This document shows positions 18,575-26,999 of a DNA stretch of 64,000 nt, in pieces. The position numbers and the translations under genes were made by a program. Position 1 is the stretch's first letter; the number at the start of each line of letters is the position of its first letter. The notes beneath the pieces were generated by a model, which made no database searches, was not told the origin of the DNA, and saw nothing but the letters and a program-made list of their open reading frames with translations. The DNA is from CAYUHJ01 sp964444365 (GTDB lineage Bacteria > Planctomycetota > Planctomycetia > Gemmatales > Gemmataceae): assembly GCA_964444365.1 (NCBI GenBank), contig CAYUHJ010000007.1, forward strand, positions 25,651 to 89,650. The letters are read 5' to 3'.

Positions 18575-20419
18575 ATGACGCCCAGCGGCTACCAGATGAA
18601 GGCGATCCTCCAGGCCCAGCGGCAGCTCGGCCGGGATCTCGTCAGCCGAGACTTCCCCCTGCCGATCGGCCAGCCCGTCCGCCTCGGCCGCGAGGCCCGG
18701 CTCAGCCCGAAGCACCCGCAGTACAACCCGGACTACGGCTCGGACCTCGTGTTCCGGGAAGACGACCACATCTCCAACTTCCACGCCCTCCTGACGTGGG
18801 ACGGCCGGGAGCTCCGCGTTCAACGGTGGAAGAGTGCGAAGAACCGCATCCTGATGGTCGACCCGGACGACCCGAGCATCAAGCGGCCGCAAGACGACTT
18901 CGCCATCGCGGTCAACGAGCAGTTCCAGATCGGCAGCACGGTCTTCACGGTGCTGGCGGACGAAGTCCCGAGCGAGCGGACCCGCAGCGGCCAGGAACTC
19001 GACGAGTTGAAGTACGTCGACCCGGCCCCGCGGGTCGAAGCGCTGTCGACGCTCCCGGACCTGATCCGCTCCTCGCCGAAGGACGAGGACCTGGAAAAGG
19101 AACTTCTCCGCGTGATCCTGCGCGGCGTGCCGCGCTCGGAAGTGGCGGCGGTCGTTGCCCTGACCCCGAGCCGCAACGCGGGGGACGACGCCGTCATGAA
19201 GGTCCGGGGGGTGATGTGGCGGTCGCCGAACCCGAAGTCGTTCCAGCCGAGCCGCCGGCTGGTGAAACGGGCCATCGAGGGGAACGAGAACGTCCGGTAC
19301 GCGTGGCCGACCGGCGGCGGCGGGAACGAGTACGCGACCATCGCCCCCGGCGCGGACTGGGCCTTGTGCGTCCGGTTCCACGGCCCGGCGAACGAGGGGC
19401 TGTACGTCGCCGGGCGGGCCGGCGGGTCCGTCTTCGACCCCGACAGCCAGGGGGACGCCCGGCTCGACGGGGACATGAAGTTCGCCAAGCTGGCGGCAGA
19501 CATCTACGCCGGTCTGCGGGCGCTGCGGACGCTCCAGCAGCGAGAAGCGTTCCTCTTTCAGATGCTTTCCCCGGAAGTGCGAAAGGCGTGCGAGGGGAAG
19601 TCCTTCGAGGAAGTCACCGCGCCGCACGAGTTGCCCGTGACGGTGCTGTTCTGCGACCTGCGCGGTTCCGTGCGGGCCATCGAGAAGGGCGCGTCCGACC
19701 TCGGAAAAATGTGGAAGACGGTGTCGCAGGCGCTGGACGTGATGACGGCCGCCATCGTCGAGTCGAACGGCGTCATCGGCGACTTCCAGGGGGACGCGGC
19801 AATGGGCTTCTGGGGATGGCCGCTGCCGCAGGCCGACCAGATCGAACGCGCCGCGAAAGCCGCCATCACGATCCGCCAGCGGTTCGCCGGGTTCGCCCGC
19901 GACCCGTCGCACCCGCTGGCCGGGTTCGTCTGCGGCGTCGGCCTCGCCCACGGCCCCGCGATCGCCGGGAAACTCGGCTCGATGGACCAGATGAAGATCG
20001 GCGTCTTCGGCCCCGCCGTCAACCGCGCCGCCCGCATGGAGTCCGCGACGAAGCGGTTCAAGGTACCCGTCCTCGCGGACGAAGCGGTCACCCTGGCACT
20101 GCTGAACTCCCCCAGCCTCTGCCGGGTGCGGAAGGTCGCCCGGATCGTCCCGGAGGGGATGGAGAAGCCGGTCCTCGTCGGCGAAATCCTCCCCCCCGAC
20201 GTCGCGGGCAGCGGGACGATTTCCGAGGTGAACCGCAAGCTCTACGAGGCCGCCCTCGACCGCTTCGAGGCCGGCGACTGGGCGACCTTCCGCCGCGTGA
20301 CCGCCGACCTGACGGACGACGGCCCGGTCGAGTTCATGACGAAGTTCATCGACACGAACGCCACCCCCGACGGCCGTCCCCCCGAAGGCTGGAGCGGCGG
20401 CATTCCTGTGTTGAAGTGA
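18575..20419 (+). CDS. FHA domain-adenylate/guanylate cyclase fusion
   Basis: This protein of about 614 residues starts at ATG 18575. An N-terminal FHA domain (about residues 15-120; LGREARLSP, DDHISNFHALLTW) would bind phosphothreonine. A middle segment resembles a GAF-like sensor. The C-terminal class III cyclase domain has the two metal-binding aspartates in VTVLFCDLRGSVRAIE and GVIGDFQGDAAMGFWGWP, followed by GLAHGPAIAGKLGS and GPAVNRAARMES. It probably makes cAMP or cGMP in response to kinase signalling. No kinase is adjacent; Gemmata-type genomes carry many FHA and Ser/Thr kinase genes. The nucleotide specificity cannot be read with confidence. Confidence 0.88.
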   Translation: MTPSGYQMKAILQAQRQLGRDLVSRDFPLPIGQPVRLGREARLSPKHPQYNPDYGSDLVFREDDHISNFHALLTWDGRELRVQRWKSAKNRILMVDPDDPSIKRPQDDFAIAVNEQFQIGSTVFTVLADEVPSERTRSGQELDELKYVDPAPRVEALSTLPDLIRSSPKDEDLEKELLRVILRGVPRSEVAAVVALTPSRNAGDDAVMKVRGVMWRSPNPKSFQPSRRLVKRAIEGNENVRYAWPTGGGGNEYATIAPGADWALCVRFHGPANEGLYVAGRAGGSVFDPDSQGDARLDGDMKFAKLAADIYAGLRALRTLQQREAFLFQMLSPEVRKACEGKSFEEVTAPHELPVTVLFCDLRGSVRAIEKGASDLGKMWKTVSQALDVMTAAIVESNGVIGDFQGDAAMGFWGWPLPQADQIERAAKAAITIRQRFAGFARDPSHPLAGFVCGVGLAHGPAIAGKLGSMDQMKIGVFGPAVNRAARMESATKRFKVPVLADEAVTLALLNSPSLCRVRKVARIVPEGMEKPVLVGEILPPDVAGSGTISEVNRKLYEAALDRFEAGDWATFRRVTADLTDDGPVEFMTKFIDTNATPDGRPPEGWSGGIPVLK

Positions 20420-20501
20420 CGGCAGTCGCGTCGCGCACTTTTCGCAACTTCCGGTATACCATTCCCCTGAGTCGCCGCCCCGATCCTTCTCGGTCGTCCG
20501 C

Positions 20502-21560
20502 ATGGCCACGCTGGTTCAAGCCGTTCGACTGGCACTGCACTACGCGGAAGAACACCTCGGCGTGACCGACGTGTTCGGCGAGGACGTCGGCCCGCCGCTG
20601 GGCGGCGTCTTCACCGCGACGCAGGGGCTCAAAACCGCGTGGAATTCGCCGCTGGACGAGCGCGGCATCATCGGGGCCGCGATGGGCATCGCCTACGCCG
20701 GCGGACGGCCGGTGTGCGAGATCCAGTTCTGCGACTACGCCTTCAACACGATCGACCTGCTGAAAGTCGCGGGGAATCAGCGGTGGGCGTCGGCCGGCAA
20801 CTTCGACATGCCGATCGTCGTGATGACCCCCACCGGCTCCGGCATCCGCGGCAGCCTGTACCACTCGCACAGCTTCGAGAGCTGGGCGAGCCGGCTGGCG
20901 GGCTGGAAGGTCGTGATGCCGTCGAACTCGCTGGACGCTTACGGGCTGATGCTGTCTGCCGTCGCCGACCCGAACCCCGTGCTCGTCCTGCTTCCAAAGG
21001 CACTGCTGCGGGTGAAAGGGGACAGGCTCATCCCCGGCGAACCGACCGACCCGGACGAACTGAGCCGGATGATCGACGCCCCCGTCGGCGACCGGTCCGG
21101 CTGGCAGCCCCAGTGGCCGACGACGCAGGAGTACTTCGTCCCGCTGGGGAAGGGCGACCTCGTCCGCGAGGGGAACTCGGCGACGGTCGTCAGCTACGGC
21201 CGACTGCTCCCGCTCGCGGCGCAGGCGGCGGACGAACTGCGACGGGACTTTGGCTACACCTTCGATGTCATAGACCTGCGTTCGATCTTCCCCTACGACT
21301 GGGACATGATCTCGACGAGCGTCCGCAAAACGGGCCGGGTGCTAATCGCGAACGAGGACACGGAAGTCACCAACTTCGGCGAGCACCTACTCCGGCGCGT
21401 CGTGGAGGATCACTTCTACGACTTGCTGGTCAAACCCCGCACGCTGATGGGCAAGCACGTCCCCGGGATCGGGCTGAACCAGGTGTACGAAACGAACACG
21501 GTGCCGCAATACGACGACGTCCGCGACGCGATGCGCGACCTGGCGGCGGAAGTGGCGTGA
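20502..21560 (+). CDS. 2-oxoacid dehydrogenase E1 component, beta subunit
   Basis: This 352-residue protein is the beta chain of a thiamine-diphosphate alpha2beta2 E1 enzyme. Clear blocks are VFGEDVGPPLGGVF, ERGIIGAAMGIAYAGGRPVC, EIQFCDYAFNTIDLL and SFESWASRLAGWKVVMPSN. It is somewhat longer than the usual 325 residues. The E2 gene lies 136 bases downstream, but there is no E1-alpha or E3 gene nearby; the alpha chain must be elsewhere. Whether the complex acts on pyruvate or branched-chain 2-oxoacids cannot be decided from the sequence alone. Confidence 0.9.
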   Translation: MATLVQAVRLALHYAEEHLGVTDVFGEDVGPPLGGVFTATQGLKTAWNSPLDERGIIGAAMGIAYAGGRPVCEIQFCDYAFNTIDLLKVAGNQRWASAGNFDMPIVVMTPTGSGIRGSLYHSHSFESWASRLAGWKVVMPSNSLDAYGLMLSAVADPNPVLVLLPKALLRVKGDRLIPGEPTDPDELSRMIDAPVGDRSGWQPQWPTTQEYFVPLGKGDLVREGNSATVVSYGRLLPLAAQAADELRRDFGYTFDVIDLRSIFPYDWDMISTSVRKTGRVLIANEDTEVTNFGEHLLRRVVEDHFYDLLVKPRTLMGKHVPGIGLNQVYETNTVPQYDDVRDAMRDLAAEVA

Positions 21561-21564
21561 ATTC

Positions 21565-21664
21565 AGAGAAGAGTTTTGACAGGATTGACAGGATGAGCAG
21601 GATCAAAACCGATCAGATATTCTTATCCTGCTGATCCTGTCAATCCTGTCAAAAACTCTTCTCT
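21565..21664. repeat. Intergenic inverted repeat (CAGGATTGACAGGAT type)
   Basis: Arms of about 39-40 bases (21565-21603 and 21625-21664) pair almost perfectly around a 21-base loop. Each arm carries the repeated GACAGGATTGACAGGAT pattern common in intergenic repeats of unrelated bacteria. It begins four bases after the E1-beta stop and ends 32 bases before the E2 start, so the transcript would form a very stable hairpin that could attenuate or stabilise E2 mRNA. Confidence 0.8.
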
Positions 21665-21696
21665 CTGCTCCTGGTGAGATTCTTCGGAGCTTACAG

Positions 21697-23001
21697 ATGG
21701 ACTTTCCTCTCCCGCCGGTCGGCGAAGGGTTGTACGAGGTCGAACTCGTCCGCTGGCTCGTGAAGCCGGGGGATGCGGTCCACCGCGGGCAGTCGCTGAT
21801 GGAGGTGCTTTCCGACAAGGCAACGATGGAGGTGCCGTCGCCCTTCGAGGGGACGGTGACCGAGACGCTCGCCGGGGAAGGGGCGAAGATCAAGGTCGGG
21901 GAACTGGTGCTGCGGTACGAGGGGGAGGGCTCCGCAGAACCCCTCCCCCAACCCCCTCCCCGAAGCGGAGAGGGGGCAAAAACTCCGAATATCCCTGCGA
22001 TCACGCCTGTGCAACAACCGTCTTCCTCCCCTCTCCGCTTCGGGGAGGGGCCGGGGGAGGGGTTGCCTTCGCCCGCCAACGGCACCGCCGCACTCGCCAC
22101 CCCCGCCGCGGCCCCGTCGGTGCGGCACCTCGCCCGGAAGCTCGGCATCGACCTCCTCAAGGTGCGCGGCACCGGCCCCGCCGGGCGAATCCTGCTCGAC
22201 GATCTGGCCCCGTTCCTGAAGCCGAAGGCCGCCCCGGAACCGGCCCCGAAGCACGGCACCGACCTGACCCGCCTCGACTTCGGCGTCGCCGGGACGCGGG
22301 TGAAACTCGTCGGGCTTCGCCGCAAGATCGCCGAGCGGATGGTCGAGTCGACCCGGCTCATTCCGCACTACTCGTACATGGACGAGTGCGAACTGACGGA
22401 CCTCGTCCGCCTTCGCGCCCAGATCAAGGACACCTACGCGAAGGCCGGCGTGAAACTGACGTACCTGCCGTTCTTCGTGAAGGCCGTCGCCCGGGCGTTG
22501 AAGGAAATCCCCGTCGTGAACAGCACGTTCGACGAGGCCACGCAGGAGATCATCCTGCACGACCGCTACCACATCGGCATCGCGGTCGCGGCCCCGAACG
22601 GGCTGATCGTGCCCGTCGTGAAGGACGCCGACCGCCGGGACATCGGCAACCTCGCGACGGAGATCGAACGGCTTAGCGCGGAGGCCCGGGCGGGGAAGTC
22701 GAAGCTCGACGACCTGCGCGGCGGGACGTTCACGATCACGTCCATCGGCGGCATCGGCGGGCTGATCTCGACGCCGATCATCAACCACCCGGAGGTCGGC
22801 ATCCTCGGCATCGGCAAGGTCGTGAAGCGGCCGGTGTACGATCAGCACGGGCAGCTGAAGCCGTCCGATGTCGTGTTCCTGTCGTTCTCCTTCGACCACC
22901 GCATCGTCGACGGCGCGATCGGGGCCGCCTTCGGGAACGCGGTGATTCGCCACCTGCACAACCCCGCGGTGCTGCTGCTCCCGGAACGCCTCGGAGGGTG
23001 A
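21697..23001 (+). CDS. 2-oxoacid dehydrogenase E2 component (dihydrolipoamide acyltransferase)
   Basis: This 434-residue protein has an N-terminal lipoyl domain with the lipoylation lysine in LSDKATMEVPSPFEG (about K44), a peripheral-subunit-binding domain (VRHLARKLGIDLLKVRGTG, about residues 143-180) and the catalytic acyltransferase domain with SFSFDHRIVDGAIGAAF near the C-terminus (His and Asp of HRxxDG). The linker between lipoyl and subunit-binding domains is encoded by a MITE-like inverted repeat (21938-22064), which gives an unusual Pro/Gly/Ser-rich peptide. The upstream gene is E1-beta; the two form a partial complex operon. Confidence 0.93.
   Translation: MDFPLPPVGEGLYEVELVRWLVKPGDAVHRGQSLMEVLSDKATMEVPSPFEGTVTETLAGEGAKIKVGELVLRYEGEGSAEPLPQPPPRSGEGAKTPNIPAITPVQQPSSSPLRFGEGPGEGLPSPANGTAALATPAAAPSVRHLARKLGIDLLKVRGTGPAGRILLDDLAPFLKPKAAPEPAPKHGTDLTRLDFGVAGTRVKLVGLRRKIAERMVESTRLIPHYSYMDECELTDLVRLRAQIKDTYAKAGVKLTYLPFFVKAVARALKEIPVVNSTFDEATQEIILHDRYHIGIAVAAPNGLIVPVVKDADRRDIGNLATEIERLSAEARAGKSKLDDLRGGTFTITSIGGIGGLISTPIINHPEVGILGIGKVVKRPVYDQHGQLKPSDVVFLSFSFDHRIVDGAIGAAFGNAVIRHLHNPAVLLLPERLGG
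21938..22064. repeat. MITE-like inverted repeat inside the E2 coding sequence
   Basis: Arms 21938-21976 and 22028-22064 are near-perfect reverse complements (AACCCCTCCCCC ... GAAGCGGAGAGGGG), separated by about 50 bases. The whole stretch is translated in frame as part of the E2 interdomain linker. Its length and GGGGAGAGGGG motif match the intergenic element at 4512-4633. Confidence 0.85.
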
Positions 23002-23004
23002 GCG

Positions 23005-23502
23005 ATGCGGAGATTGTTCTACGCACTCGGCACCTGGACGGTACTCGTCACGTTGGGGACGGTGGGGTACGAATACGTCTCGATCTGTCGCGGTGTGGGC
23101 TCGGGCACCTGGCGATTCCGCTCTGTAGAACCGGAAGACAACCCGATTCGCACTGTCGGCTGGATCAACTTTTTCCGTACCAGAGAAGAGTCGGTTGAAT
23201 TCGCTCAAGCAGCGGTCGAACCCATCGATGCTTCGCTCGACCTGGACCCTCGTCGTGTCGAAATCATCAAACCTCAACAATTTGCACTGACCGAAACGAC
23301 AACAACCCGAATCTCCCCGAATCGCATTGCCTACAACGAGTACTTTTGGCTCCACTTCGCAGTCATCGTCGTGGAGTTCGCCGACGGCACCCGCTGGGCA
23401 AAGGCGGTCGAACTCCCCGACCCTCGCACCGCCGGGGTCATCCCAATCGACTTCCGCACCGGGCGACAGCTGCCGCCTCGGAAAGCCGCCCCCGGCAAGT
23501 GA
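23005..23502 (+). CDS. Hypothetical membrane-anchored protein
   Basis: This 165-residue protein begins four bases after the E2 stop, with GGAGGG just upstream of ATG 23005. The first 25 residues (RRLFYALGTWTVLVTLGTVG) form one hydrophobic helix, probably a signal anchor. The rest is soluble and lacks known motifs; RRVEIIKPQQFALTETTTT and FWLHFAVIVVEFADGTRWAK suggest a beta-rich domain. Base composition is noticeably lower in GC than its neighbours. The function is unknown, and the link to the E2 gene may be only positional. Confidence 0.6.
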   Translation: MRRLFYALGTWTVLVTLGTVGYEYVSICRGVGSGTWRFRSVEPEDNPIRTVGWINFFRTREESVEFAQAAVEPIDASLDLDPRRVEIIKPQQFALTETTTTRISPNRIAYNEYFWLHFAVIVVEFADGTRWAKAVELPDPRTAGVIPIDFRTGRQLPPRKAAPGK

Positions 23503-23648
23503 CAGGCCACTCAACCCATTCCTGCTGTCAGTTTCTTCCCCCAATCGGGTCAGTCTCCCCGGCAGGCGTTTGCCCCGCGTGGCCGGGGTACCCTAGAATG
23601 GGACGGCTTCACGAATTCCTCACCCGTGACACCCAGAAGGAAGCCGGC

Positions 23649-24419
23649 ATGGACACCCCCCGCTGGCTACTCGCCATCCCCGTCTACAACGAAGCGAAAC
23701 ACGTCCGCGGCGTTCTGGCCGAAGTGCGACGGTACGCCTCGGACATCCTCGTCGTCGACGACGGCAGCACCGACGACACGCCGCGTTTGCTGGATTCGGA
23801 GCCGAACATCGCACGGGTGTCTCACGCGGGCAACCGAGGGTACGGGGCGGCGATCGCCACCGCATTCCGGTACGCGGTCGACCACGGGTACGAGATTCTC
23901 GTGACGATGGACTGCGACGGCCAGCACGAGCCGGCCCGTATCCCCGTGCTCCTCGAAGCGATTCACGACGCGGACATCGTGTCCGGTTCCCGATACCTCC
24001 GGGACTTCCGCCAGGACACGCCGCCGCCGACGGATCGCCGGTACATCAACGCGACGATCACGCGGGAGATCAACGCCCGCTACGGGTTGAACCTCACCGA
24101 CGCGTTCTGCGGCTTCAAGGCGTACCGCGTGCCCGCCCTGCGGAACCTCCGCATCACGGAAGCGGGCTGGGGCATGCCGCTGCAACTGTGGGTCCAGGCC
24201 GCCCGGCTCGGGCTGCGGGTGAAGGAGGTCGGCGTGCCGAGGCTGTACCTCGACCCCAACCGCGCCTTCGGCGGCGTCCTCAACGACCCGGCCGAGCGGC
24301 TGGCCTACTACCGGGGAATCATCGCGAACGCGGAATGCGGAATGTGGAATGACGAACGGCCGGCATGTCCGGATTCCGCATTCGCCGTTCCGAATTCCGC
24401 AATGGAAGGGGTCGGTTGA
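23649..24419 (+). CDS. Glycosyltransferase family 2 protein
   Basis: This 256-residue protein starts at ATG 23649 after AAGGAAG; an upstream in-frame ATG at 23598 lacks a good site. The GT-A fold is clear: LLAIPVYNEAKHVRGVLAEV, ILVVDDGSTDDTPRLL (nucleotide-sugar DxD-type region) and VTMDCDGQHEPARIPVLLEA with the DxD-like motif, then SGSRYL. It resembles DPM1/DPG synthase-like enzymes. The last 30 or so residues (from about 24331) come from a repeat rather than from the family. The stop overlaps the next start (TGATG). Confidence 0.88.
   Translation: MDTPRWLLAIPVYNEAKHVRGVLAEVRRYASDILVVDDGSTDDTPRLLDSEPNIARVSHAGNRGYGAAIATAFRYAVDHGYEILVTMDCDGQHEPARIPVLLEAIHDADIVSGSRYLRDFRQDTPPPTDRRYINATITREINARYGLNLTDAFCGFKAYRVPALRNLRITEAGWGMPLQLWVQAARLGLRVKEVGVPRLYLDPNRAFGGVLNDPAERLAYYRGIIANAECGMWNDERPACPDSAFAVPNSAMEGVG
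24331..24406. repeat. GGAATGCGGAAT / ATTCCGCATTC inverted repeat
   Basis: Arms rich in GCGGAATGCGGAATG (24331-24352) and ATTCCGCATTCGCCG...ATTCCGC (24373-24402) are partly reverse-complementary. The element is translated as the C-terminal tail of the glycosyltransferase and ends just before the start of the next gene, so it reshaped the end of one reading frame. Confidence 0.65.
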
Positions 24420-25789
24420 TGCCGCGGTATCGGGCTCCGGCCGGGAATCGCGAGGTGCTGGCGGTCCCCGACCGGGACCGGTGGCCGGTCCTCGTCGCGG
24501 CGAACCAGGCGCTCCTCGATTCTCGCTTCCGCGAAGAACGTGCGTCTGCCCGCGCCGAAGTGTTCTCGCTTCTTTCTGACTGCCCACCGCCCACTGCCAA
24601 CTGCCCACTCGTTTTGACCGGCCACCAGCCCGAACTGTTCCACCCCGGCGTCTGGGTCAAGAACTTCGCCGCCGCCGGGCTCGCCTCGCAGGTCGGCGGC
24701 GTCGCGCTGAACCTGACCGTCGACAACGACACCCTCAAGTCCGCAGCCTTACGGCTTCCCGTCTGGCACGACGGCGACCCGGCTTCGGTTCACCTGCAAG
24801 CCGTCCCCTTCGACCGGTTCGACGCGGAATCACCTTACGAGAACCGCGGAATCGAGGACGCGGACCTGTTCCGCACGTTCGCGCAGCGGGCCGAACCGCT
24901 GTGGCGGAACTGGGGCTACGAACCCCTGCTGCCGCGCGTCTGGGCCGAGGTCGCAAGCCACCCGGCCCCGACGCTCGGCGAACGGTTCACCGCGGCGCGA
25001 CGCTGCTGGGAAGGGAAGTGGGGCGTCCGCAACCTCGAACTCCCGGTCAGCCGCCTCGCGAAGACGGGGGCGTTCCGCCGGTTCGCCGCCGACATCTTTG
25101 CGAACCTCGACCGCTTCCGGACCGTGTACAACGCCGCCGTCGGGGAATACCGGAAGTCGCACGGCATCCGCAGCCGGAGCCACCCGGTGCCGGACCTCGC
25201 CCCCGGCGAAGCCCCGTTCTGGGGGGCACCGGATGCGAGCGGCCGCCGAACGCGGGCCACGTCGCCGGAAGACGTCCGCCCCCGCGCCCTCACGCTGACG
25301 CTGTTCGCCCGGCTGTTCCTCGGGGACTTCTTCCTCCACGGCATCGGCGGCGGGAAGTACGACGAGGTGACGGACGCGATCATCCGGAACTACTACGGCG
25401 TCGAACCGCCGGGATTCGCCGTCCTGTCCGCGACGCTGCACCTTCCGGTGCCGACGTTCCCCCACACGGCCGACGTGCGGACGCTGGCCCGGCTCGACCG
25501 CGACCGGTACTGGAACCCGCAGTTGTTCGCGGCGGGCGGGGATGACCTGAGTCGGCGGAAGGCGGCACTCGTCGCGGCGAAGCCCGCCGGCCGGCTCGAA
25601 CGCCGCCGGTGGTACGCGGCGATTCGCGACCTGAACGAGCGGTTGCGGGGCCTCGTCCCGCCCGCGGACTCGGGGCTGCCCCGAGTCCGCCGGGAGGCCG
25701 CCGCCAACGCGGTCCTCCGCCGCCGGGACTTTTCCTGGGTGCTGTACCCGGACGACACGCTCCGTCCGTTCCTTCAATCCTTTCTGTGA
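24419..25789 (+). CDS. Planctomycete conserved protein, possibly BshC-like
   Basis: This 456-residue protein starts at ATG 24419, overlapping the glycosyltransferase stop. It contains VLTGHQPELFHPGVWVKNFA near residue 62, which loosely recalls the TGQQxGLxxGP segment of BshC (putative bacillithiol cysteine ligase), then LNLTVDNDTLKSAALRLP, LFLGDFFLHGIGGGKYDEVT and a C-terminal RRDFSWVLYPDDTLRPF. The resemblance to BshC is weak and no bshA or bshB is nearby, so this is a suggestion only. A short degenerate repeat (24579-24610, CTGCCCACxGCCCACTGCC pattern) is translated in frame near residue 55-63. Confidence 0.55.
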   Translation: MPRYRAPAGNREVLAVPDRDRWPVLVAANQALLDSRFREERASARAEVFSLLSDCPPPTANCPLVLTGHQPELFHPGVWVKNFAAAGLASQVGGVALNLTVDNDTLKSAALRLPVWHDGDPASVHLQAVPFDRFDAESPYENRGIEDADLFRTFAQRAEPLWRNWGYEPLLPRVWAEVASHPAPTLGERFTAARRCWEGKWGVRNLELPVSRLAKTGAFRRFAADIFANLDRFRTVYNAAVGEYRKSHGIRSRSHPVPDLAPGEAPFWGAPDASGRRTRATSPEDVRPRALTLTLFARLFLGDFFLHGIGGGKYDEVTDAIIRNYYGVEPPGFAVLSATLHLPVPTFPHTADVRTLARLDRDRYWNPQLFAAGGDDLSRRKAALVAAKPAGRLERRRWYAAIRDLNERLRGLVPPADSGLPRVRREAAANAVLRRRDFSWVLYPDDTLRPFLQSFL

Positions 25790-25852
25790 CCGTCGCCGGA
25801 CTCGCATCCGGCACCGGGCAGACTTGTTGAACCTCGGCTCAATCTACGACAC

Positions 25853-26380
25853 TTACGCGCTTCGACTGTTTGCGGCGAACGCTGCCTTCACAACCGGGTG
25901 CAGCAGCACGATGATCGCCCAGATTCCGATGGGGATGGAGAAGCAACAGCACCCGTGGATCGGGATCAGGCTCACCACGGTTCCGATCATCGCGACCGCG
26001 TACCCGTTCAGGGACCGCATCTGCAACCCGCCGGCTATCATCGCGATGTTCATCAGGATGCCTAGCACTGTGCCGCCGATGTTCATCGGCGTGTCGAGTC
26101 GCAGTTTGGCTTCGTTTTTCTTCAAATCATTCAGTGCCTGGTCGCGCTCTTTGCCCGGCGGCATTCCCTTGACGACGCCGTTCAGCCAGTCGGCGTACAT
26201 GGTCGGCTTCGCGACCACGACCCCAAGAAAGCCGAACTCCACGAGCATCCCGAGGAAGCCGAAAATGATGAGCAGCAGCGCGGGAACGGCGACCATCCCC
26301 TGAGCTTTGCTCACGTCCGGCGGCGAACCGTCGCGGTAGCGGTCGTCCGGTTCTTCGTTCCAGCGGTCGTCGGTGGCCAC
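25853..26380 (-). CDS. Hypothetical multi-pass membrane protein
   Basis: This 175-residue protein has a charged N-terminus (DDRWNEEPDDRYRDG) and about four hydrophobic segments: MVAVPALLLIIFGFLGMLVE, GTVLGILMNIAMIAGGL, GYAVAMIGTVVSLIPIHGCC and IPIGIWAIIVLLHPVV. The loop between the first pair (PPGKERDQALNDLKKNEAKL) is helical. Such small proteins occur widely in Gemmata-type genomes; no function is known. It lies 31 bases after the apt stop and may follow apt in the same minus-strand unit. Confidence 0.65.
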   Translation of the reverse strand: MATDDRWNEEPDDRYRDGSPPDVSKAQGMVAVPALLLIIFGFLGMLVEFGFLGVVVAKPTMYADWLNGVVKGMPPGKERDQALNDLKKNEAKLRLDTPMNIGGTVLGILMNIAMIAGGLQMRSLNGYAVAMIGTVVSLIPIHGCCCFSIPIGIWAIIVLLHPVVKAAFAANSRSA

Positions 26381-26411
26381 GGTCGCGCCTCACGGATGGA
26401 GGAAGGGTCAG

Positions 26412-26924
26412 TCAGTACGTCACCAGGCTGTGAATGTCATACCCGGCCAGCTTGTCGCGGCCGTTCAGGAAGCCGAGTTCGACGAGAAACGCGATGCCCG
26501 CCACGCGGCCGCCGGCCTGCTCGACGAGCTTGCACCCGGCGGCCATCGTCCCGCCGGTCGCGAGCAGGTCGTCGACCATCAGCACCTTCGCGCCGGGGAC
26601 GACGCCGTCGATGTGCATGTGCAGTTCCGCGGAGCCGTACTCCAGGTCGTACTTCAGGCTGTACGTGCGGTACGGCAGTTTCCCCGGCTTTCGCAGGGGG
26701 ACGAGCGGCTTGCGGAGTTGCAGCGCCAGGGGGGCGGCGAACAGGAACCCGCGGGCCTCCGCCGCCGCGATGGCGTCGACCTCGGTCGTCAGGTAGTGGC
26801 CGGCCAGCTTCGCGATCGCGTACTCGAACGCCGCCGGGTCCGCGAGCAGCGGGGTGATGTCCTTGAACAGAATGCCCGGCTTCGGGAAGTCCGGGATGTC
26901 GCGGATATACTGGTTCAAATCCAT
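26412..26924 (-). CDS. apt: Adenine phosphoribosyltransferase
   Basis: This 170-residue enzyme salvages adenine with PRPP to form AMP. It shows the full-length type I PRTase pattern: IRDIPDFPKPGILFKDITPL at the N-terminus, AAEARGFLFAAPLA (hood), and the PRPP-binding motif VLMVDDLLATGGTMAAGC near residue 120. The length matches bacterial Apt. The downstream gene on the same strand encodes a membrane protein; a GNAT gene starts divergently 76 bases away. Confidence 0.95.
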   Translation of the reverse strand: MDLNQYIRDIPDFPKPGILFKDITPLLADPAAFEYAIAKLAGHYLTTEVDAIAAAEARGFLFAAPLALQLRKPLVPLRKPGKLPYRTYSLKYDLEYGSAELHMHIDGVVPGAKVLMVDDLLATGGTMAAGCKLVEQAGGRVAGIAFLVELGFLNGRDKLAGYDIHSLVTY

Positions 26925-26999
26925 CGCGGGAACCTCGCGGACAGTGTTCCCCCCGTTCTACCGAACCGCGGCCGGGTTGGCGAACCCGAAGGAGCACCC

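Noticed and set aside
15802..18576. A 924-codon minus-strand open frame
   Set aside because: It runs antisense to cinA and out of frame through gcvT and gcvH; composition is Arg/Gly/Pro/Asp-rich shadow sequence caused by high GC, with no family motif.
24419..25789. Firm assignment as BshC
   Set aside because: Only a short TGHQPELFHPG segment is suggestive; the rest does not match and no other bacillithiol genes are present.
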